Positions 1 through 5,504 of a stretch of 9,291 nt of DNA are shown one piece after another. The stretch's first letter is position 1. Each line of letters opens with the position of its first letter. A program made the translations under genes and the position numbers. Under the pieces are notes generated by a model. That model was not told where the DNA came from. It was given only the letters and a program-made list of their open reading frames with translations, and did no database searches. Source of the stretch: CAMLQK01 sp964654135. GTDB taxonomy: Bacteria > Patescibacteriota > Saccharimonadia > Saccharimonadales > UBA4665. The stretch covers positions 1-9,291 of the forward strand of contig CAZZHV010000045.1 of assembly GCA_964654135.1 (NCBI GenBank), in the 5' to 3' direction.

Positions 1-2
1 GG

Positions 3-95
3 GACTCGATACTGTTTGACTGCGAAACTGCCGCCGGCAATTTCGCTTATATTCATTCGAGTCCAGATCTTCAGGAAAATAAAAAGACCACCTAA
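3..95 (+). CDS. possible C-terminal end of an unidentified plus-strand gene
   Basis: The frame starting at base 3 is open from the left edge to a TAA at 93-95 and reads as a plausible soluble tail of about 30 residues ending in ENKKTT. A strong hairpin with a T-rich tail lies at its end, which would suit a gene terminus. Against it, the stop codon falls in the loop of that hairpin, which is awkward for intrinsic termination. A minus-strand frame starting with ATG at 56 is also open to the edge, so the strand is not certain. No family is recognised. The call is weak because only 31 codons are visible. Confidence 0.25.
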   Translation, partial: DSILFDCETAAGNFAYIHSSPDLQENKKTT

Positions 96-113
96 TGGTG
101 ATCTTTTTATTTT
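76..113. terminator. strong two-way intrinsic terminator after tRNA-Ala
   Basis: A 17-bp stem with one mismatch (76-92 pairing with 97-113) closes on a TAAT loop. The core is GACCACC/GGTGATC and the outer arm is A/T-rich, so each strand shows a GC-containing stem followed by TTTTTATTTT. On the minus strand it begins directly after the CCA of the tRNA and would end that transcript. On the plus strand it could end a gene entering from the left edge. Confidence 0.8.
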
Positions 114-189
114 GGTGGAGCTACAGGGACTCGAACCCTGGACCTCTTCCATGCCATGGAAGCGCTCTAGCCAACTGAGCTACAGCCCC
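113..189 (-). tRNA. tRNA-Ala, anticodon GGC, CCA encoded
   Basis: The reverse strand folds as a full cloverleaf. The acceptor stem is GGGGCTG with TAGCTCC, the D stem GCTC/GAGC, the anticodon stem CTTCC/GGAAG with loop ATGGCAT (anticodon GGC, reading GCC and GCU alanine codons), the variable loop has five bases, and the T stem CAGGG/CCCTG carries loop TTCGAGT. The third acceptor pair is G-U, the classic alanine identity element read by AlaRS. The discriminator is A (116) and the CCA tail is encoded at 113-115. A terminator follows at once, so it is the last unit of its transcript. The 5' side is a long hairpin-rich leader. Confidence 0.97.
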
Positions 190-213
190 GCAGACTTCCG
201 GGGGAAGTCGCGG
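188..213 (-). other. stable hairpin across the tRNA-Ala 5' end
   Basis: Bases 188-191 pair with 210-213 and 193-199 pair with 203-209, with one bulged base at 192 and a three-base loop. That gives 11 pairs, mostly G-C. On the minus strand this is the last part of the pre-tRNA leader, and its outer pairs use the first two G residues of the mature tRNA, so it competes with the acceptor stem or sets the geometry for 5' processing. No T-run follows, so it is not a terminator. Confidence 0.6.
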
Positions 214-267
214 AATAAATCCACGAAGTGTCCTCTGGAAGTACTAAACTCTCCGTACGAGAGCTGC

Positions 268-297
268 CTACTGGATAGAGCAATTTTACACCAGTAG
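268..297 (-). other. stem-loop in the corA to tRNA spacer
   Basis: CTACTGG at 268-274 is the exact reverse complement of CCAGTAG at 291-297, with a 16-base loop. A smaller hairpin (CTCTC/GAGAG, 249-263) lies beside it. Both fall in the 176-base spacer between corA and the tRNA gene and would be in a long pre-tRNA leader or the corA 3' UTR. No known RNA family is recognised here. Confidence 0.4.
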
Positions 298-320
298 TAT
301 TTGCTGTTTGGGCAAGACCA

Positions 321-329
321 ATTTTAACA
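321..329 (-). promoter_or_regulatory. possible extended -10 promoter for tRNA-Ala
   Basis: On the minus strand the spacer contains TGTTAAAAT, an extended -10 form (TGn plus TAAAAT). The upstream -35 region is only a T-rich TTTTCT at 17-base spacing. If used, the tRNA leader would be about 125 bases long. The tRNA may instead be read through from corA, since no convincing corA terminator is seen. Confidence 0.3.
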
Positions 330-333
330 GATA

Positions 334-357
334 TAGGACTAAAAGAAAAGAGTCCTA
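334..357 (-). terminator. weak hairpin after corA
   Basis: TAGGACT (334-340) pairs perfectly with AGTCCTA (351-357) around a 10-base A-rich loop, starting 9 bases past the corA stop. On the minus strand the bases that follow are TATCTGTTAAAATT, which is not a proper T-run. It may stabilise the corA 3' end or act as a poor terminator. Confidence 0.3.
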
Positions 358-365
358 CATGGCTC

Positions 366-1295
366 CTAAAAGAGTTTGCGTTTACGGGCAACCCAAAATA
401 CCATCAGCACCATAAAGACCGTAAAGCCGACAACTAGGTAGTACGCCCACGGCTCATGCATAAATGGCAACGGCACATTCATGCCATACATGCCATAAAA
501 CAGGTTTGGCAGCGCAATAATCACAGTAGCTACGGTTAGCACCTTCATGGTGTAGTTTAGGTTGTGCGAGCTAATTGATGAGTATGCTTCACGAATATTA
601 TCAATAGACTTAAGGTTTGAATTACAAGCCTCAACGGATTGCTCGTTGTTGAGCAACAAGTCTTCAACAATGTCCTGATCTTCGTCAAACAATGGCATGT
701 AGCGGCCGAGTAGCAAACGGCGCAGTGTTGCGTTGGTCGGCATAAGTGACGACAAGAACTCGTTGAGCTCATCTTCGATCATCACAAAGTCGATAAAGTC
801 CTGGTTGCTAATTTCGTGGCCGCGCAGACGTGAACGAATCAGCTTAATCTGCTTGCTTGTCTGGCTAATAAAGGCGTCGTAGTTCTCACCAATTTGCTGC
901 AGAATCTGCAAAACGAGCTTGGCGCGCTGGGTAGTTGCAAAGTCAATTTTGCTGCTCAGGAAAGTGTCGAGAGCCGGCAAGCGCACGAGCGAAACTGTAA
1001 TAAGAATATCTGCACCAAAAATAAATAAAAGTGGCACAGTTACGAGTTCTTCTTCCTCGTTTTTGTACGCAAAACGTACGAAAATATAACTCTGCTCGCC
1101 TTCCCGTTCCAAACGTGGCATTTCGTCGACGTCAAGCGCGTCGTATAGGTGTCCAGGCTCGAGTTTGAATTGCTTAACGAGTTGGTCAATCTCTTCTTCG
1201 TTAGGTGCTTCTGCGTACACCCAGGCGCCGCGCTGGTAGTCCTGCAGCTCTTTGATATCTTGGCTGCGCAAACTTTTGTAGTAGTACTTGATCAT
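366..1295 (-). CDS. corA: CorA-family divalent metal (Mg2+/Co2+) transporter
   Basis: The product is a 309-residue inner-membrane channel protein of the CorA family, which forms pentamers that admit Mg2+ and often Co2+ or Ni2+. The signature GMN is at residues 271-273 in the context LPNLFYGMYGMN, at the end of the first membrane helix (about 251-269). A short outer loop follows, then a second helix (about 284-302) and a basic tail, WVARKRKLF. Residues 1-250 form the usual large cytoplasmic domain, with a long acidic helical stretch (about 130-245). The length fits the family. The ATG at 1293-1295 is chosen over one 13 codons upstream because AAGGGG lies 5 bases before it. The usual MPEL-type loop is not conserved (VPLPFMHEPW), so ion selectivity is not certain. 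It has its own promoter and is followed by tRNA-Ala. Confidence 0.93.
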   Translation of the reverse strand: MIKYYYKSLRSQDIKELQDYQRGAWVYAEAPNEEEIDQLVKQFKLEPGHLYDALDVDEMPRLEREGEQSYIFVRFAYKNEEEELVTVPLLFIFGADILITVSLVRLPALDTFLSSKIDFATTQRAKLVLQILQQIGENYDAFISQTSKQIKLIRSRLRGHEISNQDFIDFVMIEDELNEFLSSLMPTNATLRRLLLGRYMPLFDEDQDIVEDLLLNNEQSVEACNSNLKSIDNIREAYSSISSHNLNYTMKVLTVATVIIALPNLFYGMYGMNVPLPFMHEPWAYYLVVGFTVFMVLMVFWVARKRKLF

Positions 1296-1353
1296 AGTTT
1301 CCCCTTGTCTGCGAGAGAGTTTGCAGTGATGCAACTATTTTGTTCTTGTATAT

Positions 1354-1381
1354 ATTGTAACAGTAAACGTACGCACCTCAA
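1354..1381 (-). promoter_or_regulatory. corA promoter
   Basis: On the minus strand TTGAGG (1376-1381) and TACAAT (1354-1359) are separated by 16 bases. The -10 is preceded by TGT, giving an extended -10 element. The predicted start is near 1347, which leaves a leader of about 50 bases before the corA ATG. It lies downstream of the terminator at 1403-1432, so corA can be expressed independently of the unit before it. Confidence 0.6.
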
Positions 1382-1402
1382 ATATTGCCGAAGTTACCTA
1401 TC

Positions 1403-1432
1403 AAAAATACGAGCCCCGTAAGAGCTCGTATT
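1403..1432 (-). terminator. intrinsic terminator of the candidate small RNA
   Basis: A perfect 9-bp stem (AATACGAGC at 1406-1414 with GCTCGTATT at 1424-1432) closes a nine-base loop. On the minus strand it runs straight into TTTTT (1407-1403). It lies between the small-RNA promoter and the corA promoter, and no protein gene on the minus strand ends here. Confidence 0.75.
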
Positions 1433-1459
1433 GTTCGTGCGCGCCCACCCTGGCGGCCA

Positions 1460-1485
1460 TGTTTGTTTCTGTCGCTGTTTGTTTC
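1460..1485. repeat. two direct copies of TGTTTGTTTC
   Basis: TGTTTGTTTC occurs at 1460-1469 and again at 1476-1485, separated by TGTCGC. Read on the minus strand they are two GAAACAAACA units in the predicted apical loop of the candidate small RNA. The exact repetition in an unpaired region suggests a binding site for RNA or protein rather than chance. Confidence 0.7.
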
Positions 1486-1517
1486 ACGCGCCGCCGTAAC
1501 AGCGCACGATTACTTTA

Positions 1518-1545
1518 AGCATAACTGGTTCTACTAGTTTGTCAA
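1518..1545 (-). promoter_or_regulatory. promoter of the candidate small RNA
   Basis: A consensus -35 TTGACA (1540-1545) and a -10 TATGCT (1518-1523) sit 16 bases apart on the minus strand, predicting a start near 1511. It is back-to-back with the plus-strand promoter whose -35 begins at 1567, so the two may be co-regulated. The space between holds no obvious operator. Confidence 0.6.
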
Positions 1546-1566
1546 GATTCTCCGTGAGTAATGTCA

Positions 1567-1595
1567 TTGACACATGTGCGCATGTCTTCTACGCT
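1567..1595 (+). promoter_or_regulatory. promoter of the stalk-protein gene
   Basis: A consensus -35 TTGACA (1567-1572) is followed after 17 bases by TACGCT (1590-1595), predicting a start near 1602. This favours the ATG at 1620 over upstream TTG or GTG starts. A small inverted repeat, ACATG-TGCG-CATGT (1572-1585), fills the spacer and could be an operator, but it is short. Confidence 0.5.
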
Positions 1596-1619
1596 CGAAA
1601 CATAACCGAAAGTAGCTGC

Positions 1620-2435
1620 ATGGAAAAACGACAAGATCCTCTAGAAGGCTTTGACTGGGTATTCAGACCCGAGACACAGGGTGCCACTCCACCTTTAAGT
1701 ATCGACGATACAGATGAGATTTTTAGGCCTGATGCCACGTTGCACGACCTGGAGCCTATCACCGAGAAGCTTGCACTCAAAGAGCCTCACTCGTTCTTTC
1801 TAGTCGACGCTATACGAAACCATGCTAACCTGAGTCGAACGCTTGTGCGAACTGGGCTAGCGTTAGGTGCGATTGCCGCCGGAGTCACGACTGCATTCGT
1901 GACGCAGTCACCGCGGCCAAGTGCCGATGCCCTAGCTCCACCGCCAACAGCAACAGCGTCAGCGTCACCACACCCATCACAATCACACGAGACCATAACA
2001 CCAGCACCCGAACAAGTGCCCGAGATACCCAAAGAAAAGGCGCCGATAGTTTCGCCCACGGATACGCCGTGGACAAGTCCCGCAAAGTCGTACCCTATTT
2101 CGCAGTTCACGCCTTCTACACGACCTACCTACAGCTACACGCCCAAACCATCGAGAACACCAGTGCCAAGTGAAACTGTTGATGCTACAACTCGCCCCCG
2201 ACCAAGCCAAACACAACCCAATAGCAGTGGCAGCCCGAGTCTAAGCCAGAGCCCTACTCCAAGTGCTGCACCTCCGACGGCAAGCCCCGAAACAAGCGCA
2301 CCAAGCATAAATCCAACCACTGCCCTACCGGAATCATCGGACAAGGCATCAATTGAACCGTCTATAGCTCCAAGTGTAAGCGCTACTCAGCCAGAAACGC
2401 TGCGAGCTTCTCAATCGCCAAGCTTCGGTGGCTAA
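1620..2435 (+). CDS. single-pass membrane protein with Pro/Ser/Thr-rich extracellular stalk
   Basis: The product has 271 residues and no recognised family. Residues 1-75 are polar and presumably cytoplasmic. They contain a duplicated motif, DWVFRPETQ (12-20) and DEIFRPDAT (32-40), in an acidic context. One membrane helix lies at about 76-95, preceded by basic residues (R73, R78), which favours N-in, C-out. Residues 96-271 are low-complexity Pro/Ser/Thr/Ala with no cysteine or globular pattern, like a disordered wall-spanning or glycosylated stalk. The open frame extends upstream to a TTG at 1539, but the promoter start near 1602 makes the ATG at 1620 the likely start. No clear Shine-Dalgarno site precedes it. 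Its last 53 bases overlap the end of the opposing nucleotide pyrophosphatase gene. A role at the cell surface, such as host contact in an episymbiont, is only inferred. Confidence 0.7.
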   Translation: MEKRQDPLEGFDWVFRPETQGATPPLSIDDTDEIFRPDATLHDLEPITEKLALKEPHSFFLVDAIRNHANLSRTLVRTGLALGAIAAGVTTAFVTQSPRPSADALAPPPTATASASPHPSQSHETITPAPEQVPEIPKEKAPIVSPTDTPWTSPAKSYPISQFTPSTRPTYSYTPKPSRTPVPSETVDATTRPRPSQTQPNSSGSPSLSQSPTPSAAPPTASPETSAPSINPTTALPESSDKASIEPSIAPSVSATQPETLRASQSPSFGG

Positions 2436-2946
2436 AGGGCTTTAGCTCTTCGTCGGTCATTTCGGCATACGTTTTGGTGCTGCCGTTAGGGATAAAAATA
2501 CTGTTCCAGCTAAGACTGCCGTGCCAGCCATCGCCGCTACCAATTCGTGCTTCTGATGCAATTACACCCTCGACGCGTCCTTCAAAAGTATGCAATTGCG
2601 TACCGTCAAAAAGTCCGTACATAACTGATGCTGTTGCAGTGCGATCGGTAAAGTTCTCTAGCATTTTAAGCATGCCTTCGTTGCCAACTTCGCTCAAGAA
2701 CCATTTAATATAGGTACCCGGCAACTTGCCGCCAAAAGCGTTAAAGCTCAAGGATACGTCTTCGACAAGCACTGGCTTTTGCACGAGCGCATACGCGCCC
2801 TTGGCCTTGTGTTCGATAACTTCACGAGGCTCCAAAGATTGGATTTCTTCGAGGTCAACTTTCTGATGTTCTACATCGTGACCAAGCCACTTTGCAAGAT
2901 AGTCCGCCTTTGCCTGATTGCCGGTAATAAAAACAAGATCTGTCAT
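2383..2946 (-). CDS. non-canonical purine NTP pyrophosphatase (ITPase/RdgB/HAM1 family)
   Basis: The family hydrolyses ITP, dITP and XTP to monophosphates and PPi, keeping deaminated purines out of DNA and RNA. The 187-residue product has the N-terminal TGNQAK (residues 8-13), the catalytic-site segment VEDVSLSFNAFGG (61-73, Asp63), LPGTYIKWFL (75-84) and the C-terminal SHR (172-174). The IKWF form and the TYAEM segment (159-163) resemble eukaryotic ITPA more than E. coli RdgB. The usual FGWDPxF substrate-binding motif is changed to LSWNSIF (145-151), so specificity may differ. The start is the ATG at 2944-2946, with GGGAG 5 bases upstream; an ATG four codons earlier overlaps that site. It begins one base after the upstream gene's stop (TAA-C-ATG), so translation is probably coupled. 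It is the last gene of the operon and its tail overlaps the plus-strand stalk gene. Confidence 0.88.
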   Translation of the reverse strand: MTDLVFITGNQAKADYLAKWLGHDVEHQKVDLEEIQSLEPREVIEHKAKGAYALVQKPVLVEDVSLSFNAFGGKLPGTYIKWFLSEVGNEGMLKMLENFTDRTATASVMYGLFDGTQLHTFEGRVEGVIASEARIGSGDGWHGSLSWNSIFIPNGSTKTYAEMTDEELKPFSHRSLAIEKLAAFLAE

Positions 2947-2947
2947 G

Positions 2948-3466
2948 TTAGCTCCCAATTATGCGTTGCTCGTATTCTAGCATTTCATCGGCGCAAACTT
3001 TAAGGACGGTGTCAGTACGAAGCTTCGCTTCGCCTTTATCAAACCAAACCGAGATCCATTTGCAGTGCTCGCCATTATGCTCTTCTGTCCATTTAATATC
3101 TTCTCGTTCAACATGCGTCTTTATCTCAGCTTCTGGGGTATAAAAATCGATGTGATCAAGCCCTACTGGGTCAGACGAACCCGGACGGCGCTCCATAAGT
3201 TTGACCACCTTAAGGTCACCTGGCAGGGTCACGTCTCGAAGGTATACGCAGATAACCCAGCGTTCGTTAATCCATCCAAAATGAACCTGCTCGCACATAT
3301 CGCGAATTTCGTTAAAGCGCTGCATTAATTCCGTACGATCGGTAAATTTCCAGCCAATCGCCGTAGGTTTGAGCCCACTAAAGTAGGCCTTGTCGTTTCG
3401 TGCCTGCGTAAACGCCTGCCAGCCGTCAAGATATTCCTGTGTTTTTTGCTGTAGCTCTTCCACCAT
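2948..3466 (-). CDS. small VOC-like protein of unknown function
   Basis: The product is a 172-residue soluble protein, not firmly recognised. Residues 1-60 look helical (several E/Q/K-rich segments). Residues 63-150 look like an alpha/beta domain, with GLDHIDFYTP at 102-111 followed by EEHNGEHCKWISVWF (128-142). The pattern of DHIDFY plus a later Glu/His is reminiscent of the vicinal oxygen chelate or YecM-like fold, which binds a metal or small ligand, but this is inference from a short motif. The ATG at 3464-3466 is chosen because AGGAG lies 7 bases upstream; a GTG at 3472 has only one base of spacing. The gene starts two bases after the ligA stop and ends one base before the pyrophosphatase start, which ties it to DNA and nucleotide maintenance by context only. 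Confidence 0.75.
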   Translation of the reverse strand: MVEELQQKTQEYLDGWQAFTQARNDKAYFSGLKPTAIGWKFTDRTELMQRFNEIRDMCEQVHFGWINERWVICVYLRDVTLPGDLKVVKLMERRPGSSDPVGLDHIDFYTPEAEIKTHVEREDIKWTEEHNGEHCKWISVWFDKGEAKLRTDTVLKVCADEMLEYEQRIIGS

Positions 3467-3468
3467 GC

Positions 3469-5496
3469 TCACGCTCCTAACATTTTTACTAAATCATCTT
3501 CACTGATCTGTTCTGTTCCATATTTTTCAGCTTTTGCGAGTTTGCTGGCGCCCACATTTTTGCCAACAACGAGGTATGTCGTGTCCTTACCGAGTGCGCT
3601 CTGGAAAGTTCCGCCAAGCTGTCTAATTTTATCCGCAGCCAAATCTCGGCCCATAGTTTCGAGTGTACCAGTAACAACAAAGTTTTTGCCATGGAGCGGT
3701 CCGGTTGCGTGAGATTCGTAGTGCGGCTCAACGCCAAGTTCTTTGAACTTATCAAGCAAAGCCTGATTATCTGGATCAGCAAACCACGCCAAGACAGATT
3801 CGGCAACAACTGCACCAATCCCATCGACTGCCAATAAGTCGTCGAGCGTCGCAGTAGCCAATGCATCGAGTGAGCCAAAACGCTCAGCAAGATCAATGGC
3901 TGTCTGCGAGCCAACATGGCGAATACCTAACCCAAATATAAAGCGTGGCAGTGGCGGCGCCTTAACCTTGGCAATTGCCTGAATAAGATTATTTGTAGAA
4001 ATTTCTGCAAAGCGATCAAGCTGGATAACCTGCTCGTAAGTAAGTGTGTAAATGTCTGCCAAATCACGTACCAAGTTAGCTTCGACCAACGCCACGACGT
4101 TCTTTTCGCCAAGACCATCAATATCGAGTGCACCCTTGCTTGCAAAATGCTCAAGAGCCTTCTTAAGCAGCAGTGGACCGGTAGCACCCTTAACCCGGTA
4201 AACAACTTCGCCTTCGGGACGCTCAAACTGCAACTCTGGATATTGGCGCGCCAGCTCGGCTTCCATGTCAAAGACCTTAGCGCCTTTGGGGCGTAGCTCT
4301 GTCAGGACACGCTCAACCTGAGGAATAATGTCTCCTGCCTTAAAAATAACTACCGTGTCGCCCACACGGACGTCTTTACGGGCGATTTCATCGGCATTGT
4401 GCAGGCTTGCATGCTGCACCGTCGTGCCAGCCACAGCCACAGGGTCAAACACCGCCACAGGCGTTGCTGCACCAGTACGGCCAATACTGAGTACGATATC
4501 CTTAACGATTGTTGTTGCCTCTTCGGCAGGATATTTATAAGCGACTGCGCCACGTGGGTTTTTACCCACCGATCCGAGCTCGGCATAGAGCTTACGATCG
4601 TTGAGTTTTACCACCAAGCCATCTGTGTTAAACGGCAACTCGTGCCGTTTCTCGCTCCATTCGTCAACAAAATGCATGACATCGTCGATTGTAGTAAAAA
4701 CACGCGCCTGTGGATTGGCGGCTATGCCCAACGCACGCAACGCCTCGTAGGCGAACATGTTCGTTGGAACATCACTGGCTTCCTGACGCAATAAATCGTA
4801 CGCACGAAATCGGAGCGGTCGCTGAGCAACTAAGCTTGGGTCTAATTGCCTAATTGTACCGGCGGCTAAGTTGCGTGGGTTCTTAAAGAGCGGTAGTCCT
4901 TCTTGCTCGCGGGTATGATTAAGCGCTTCAAAATCCTTTTTGTGCATAATGATTTCGCCACGAATTTCGGTACGGCCTTTTAGAAAGAGCTGGTACTTTT
5001 TATCAATGATGCTGCGCAGCTGCAGAGGAACGGATTGAATAGTTCGCACGTTAGACGTCACGTCTTCGCCAACAAAACCATCACCACGAGTTACCGCTTG
5101 CACAAACACGCCATCTTCGTAGATAAGTGCACAAGCTAAGCCGTCCATTTTGATATCGGTAAAAAATTCAGTCGTACGACCTGGAGCTAACTTTTCGGTA
5201 CGTTCTACCCAAGCCTCAACCTCTTCGCGGCTAAAGACGTCATTGAGGCTGATCATGCGCACAGAATGTGCAACCTTTTTAAACTCACTTAAAGGCGCAC
5301 CGCCGACACGTTGCGTTGGCGAATCGGGCGTAATAAGTTCGGGGTACTGCGCCTCTATATCTTTGAGTTCGCGCATCAAACCATCGTAAATTGCGTCAGA
5401 AACACTTGGTTCGTCGAGCACGTAGTACTCATAGCTATATGTAGCCATCAGGCTACGCAATTCGCGACTACGCTTTTCGGCTTGCTGTTTGTTCAT
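3469..5496 (-). CDS. ligA: NAD+-dependent DNA ligase, zinc-finger cysteines absent
   Basis: LigA seals 3'-OH/5'-phosphate nicks using NAD+, in replication and repair. The 675-residue length is normal. Domain order: Ia (about 1-68, with YEYYVLDEPSVSDAIYD for NMN binding), adenylation (about 69-315, catalytic Lys116 in KMDG, then RGDG at 137-140, EIRGE at 177-181, NPRNLAAGT at 206-214, DGLVVK at 292-297), OB fold (about 320-400, ending in AGDIIPQVERV), linker, helix-hairpin-helix repeats (about 447-595) and BRCT (about 598-675, with VTGTL and GSKLAKA-like GASKLAKA). The linker at 402-445 normally carries four zinc-binding cysteines (CPxCG and later two). Here there is none; the only cysteine of the protein is residue 122. 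AGGAGG precedes the ATG, partly overlapping the stop of the upstream gene. It lies third from the end of a six-gene operon. Confidence 0.97.
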   Translation of the reverse strand: MNKQQAEKRSRELRSLMATYSYEYYVLDEPSVSDAIYDGLMRELKDIEAQYPELITPDSPTQRVGGAPLSEFKKVAHSVRMISLNDVFSREEVEAWVERTEKLAPGRTTEFFTDIKMDGLACALIYEDGVFVQAVTRGDGFVGEDVTSNVRTIQSVPLQLRSIIDKKYQLFLKGRTEIRGEIIMHKKDFEALNHTREQEGLPLFKNPRNLAAGTIRQLDPSLVAQRPLRFRAYDLLRQEASDVPTNMFAYEALRALGIAANPQARVFTTIDDVMHFVDEWSEKRHELPFNTDGLVVKLNDRKLYAELGSVGKNPRGAVAYKYPAEEATTIVKDIVLSIGRTGAATPVAVFDPVAVAGTTVQHASLHNADEIARKDVRVGDTVVIFKAGDIIPQVERVLTELRPKGAKVFDMEAELARQYPELQFERPEGEVVYRVKGATGPLLLKKALEHFASKGALDIDGLGEKNVVALVEANLVRDLADIYTLTYEQVIQLDRFAEISTNNLIQAIAKVKAPPLPRFIFGLGIRHVGSQTAIDLAERFGSLDALATATLDDLLAVDGIGAVVAESVLAWFADPDNQALLDKFKELGVEPHYESHATGPLHGKNFVVTGTLETMGRDLAADKIRQLGGTFQSALGKDTTYLVVGKNVGASKLAKAEKYGTEQISEDDLVKMLGA

Positions 5497-5504
5497 AATC
5501 CCTC

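Larger units (their letters stand above)
1402..1511 (-). ncRNA. candidate free-standing small RNA, about 110 nt
   Basis: A minus-strand unit has a good promoter (TTGACA, 16 bases, TATGCT) and an intrinsic terminator but no convincing ORF. The predicted transcript starts near 1511. Its body folds through an outer helix of 8 bp (1502-1509 with 1435-1442) and an inner helix of 6 bp (1490-1495 with 1452-1457), separated by an internal loop. The apical loop of 32 bases is A/C-rich and holds two copies of GAAACAAACA. The terminator hairpin starts two bases after the outer helix. The two do not overlap, so this does not look like a switching leader of corA. It lacks the SRP, 6S or tmRNA hallmarks I would expect. 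The function is unknown; expression is inferred, not shown. Confidence 0.5.

Noticed and set aside
1..56. Minus-strand gene start with ATG at 56
   Set aside because: The frame is open to the edge, but the strong terminator ends only 20 bases before the ATG and leaves no room for a promoter. Only 18 codons are visible.
16..297. Plus-strand ORF across the tRNA region
   Set aside because: It runs through the terminator and antisense to the full tRNA-Ala, has no start site context and no protein-like composition.
1404..1460. 19-codon minus-strand ORF beginning ATGGCC inside the small-RNA unit
   Set aside because: It has no Shine-Dalgarno site, its coding part is taken up by the body helices and the terminator, and the peptide is unremarkable. 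A tiny peptide cannot be excluded, but nothing supports it.
1296..1511. Terminator-type riboswitch (Mg2+ sensor) controlling corA
   Set aside because: Attractive given corA, but no antiterminator partner for the terminator arm is found upstream, the body helix and the terminator can form together, and corA has a promoter after the terminator. It remains a second choice.
1402..1511. Small SRP RNA, 6S RNA or tmRNA
   Set aside because: No SRP apical GGAAG/AGCAG-type motif, no long 6S-type open bubble, and no tRNA-like ends or tag frame are present.
1787..2344. Several minus-strand ORFs opposite the stalk gene
   Set aside because: They are Gly/Val/Ala/Trp-rich products of reading Pro/Ser/Thr codons backwards, with no start context.
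2431..2446. Hairpin GCTAAAG-GG-CTTTAGC at the stop of the stalk gene as a terminator
   Set aside because: The palindrome is real and contains the TAA, but the loop is very tight and the following TCTTCG is not a T-run; it also lies inside the pyrophosphatase coding region.
3469..5496. Alternative genetic code with UGA as glycine, as in some other CPR phyla
   Set aside because: All genes read cleanly with TGA as stop, ligA ends at TGA, and no gene needs TGA read-through.
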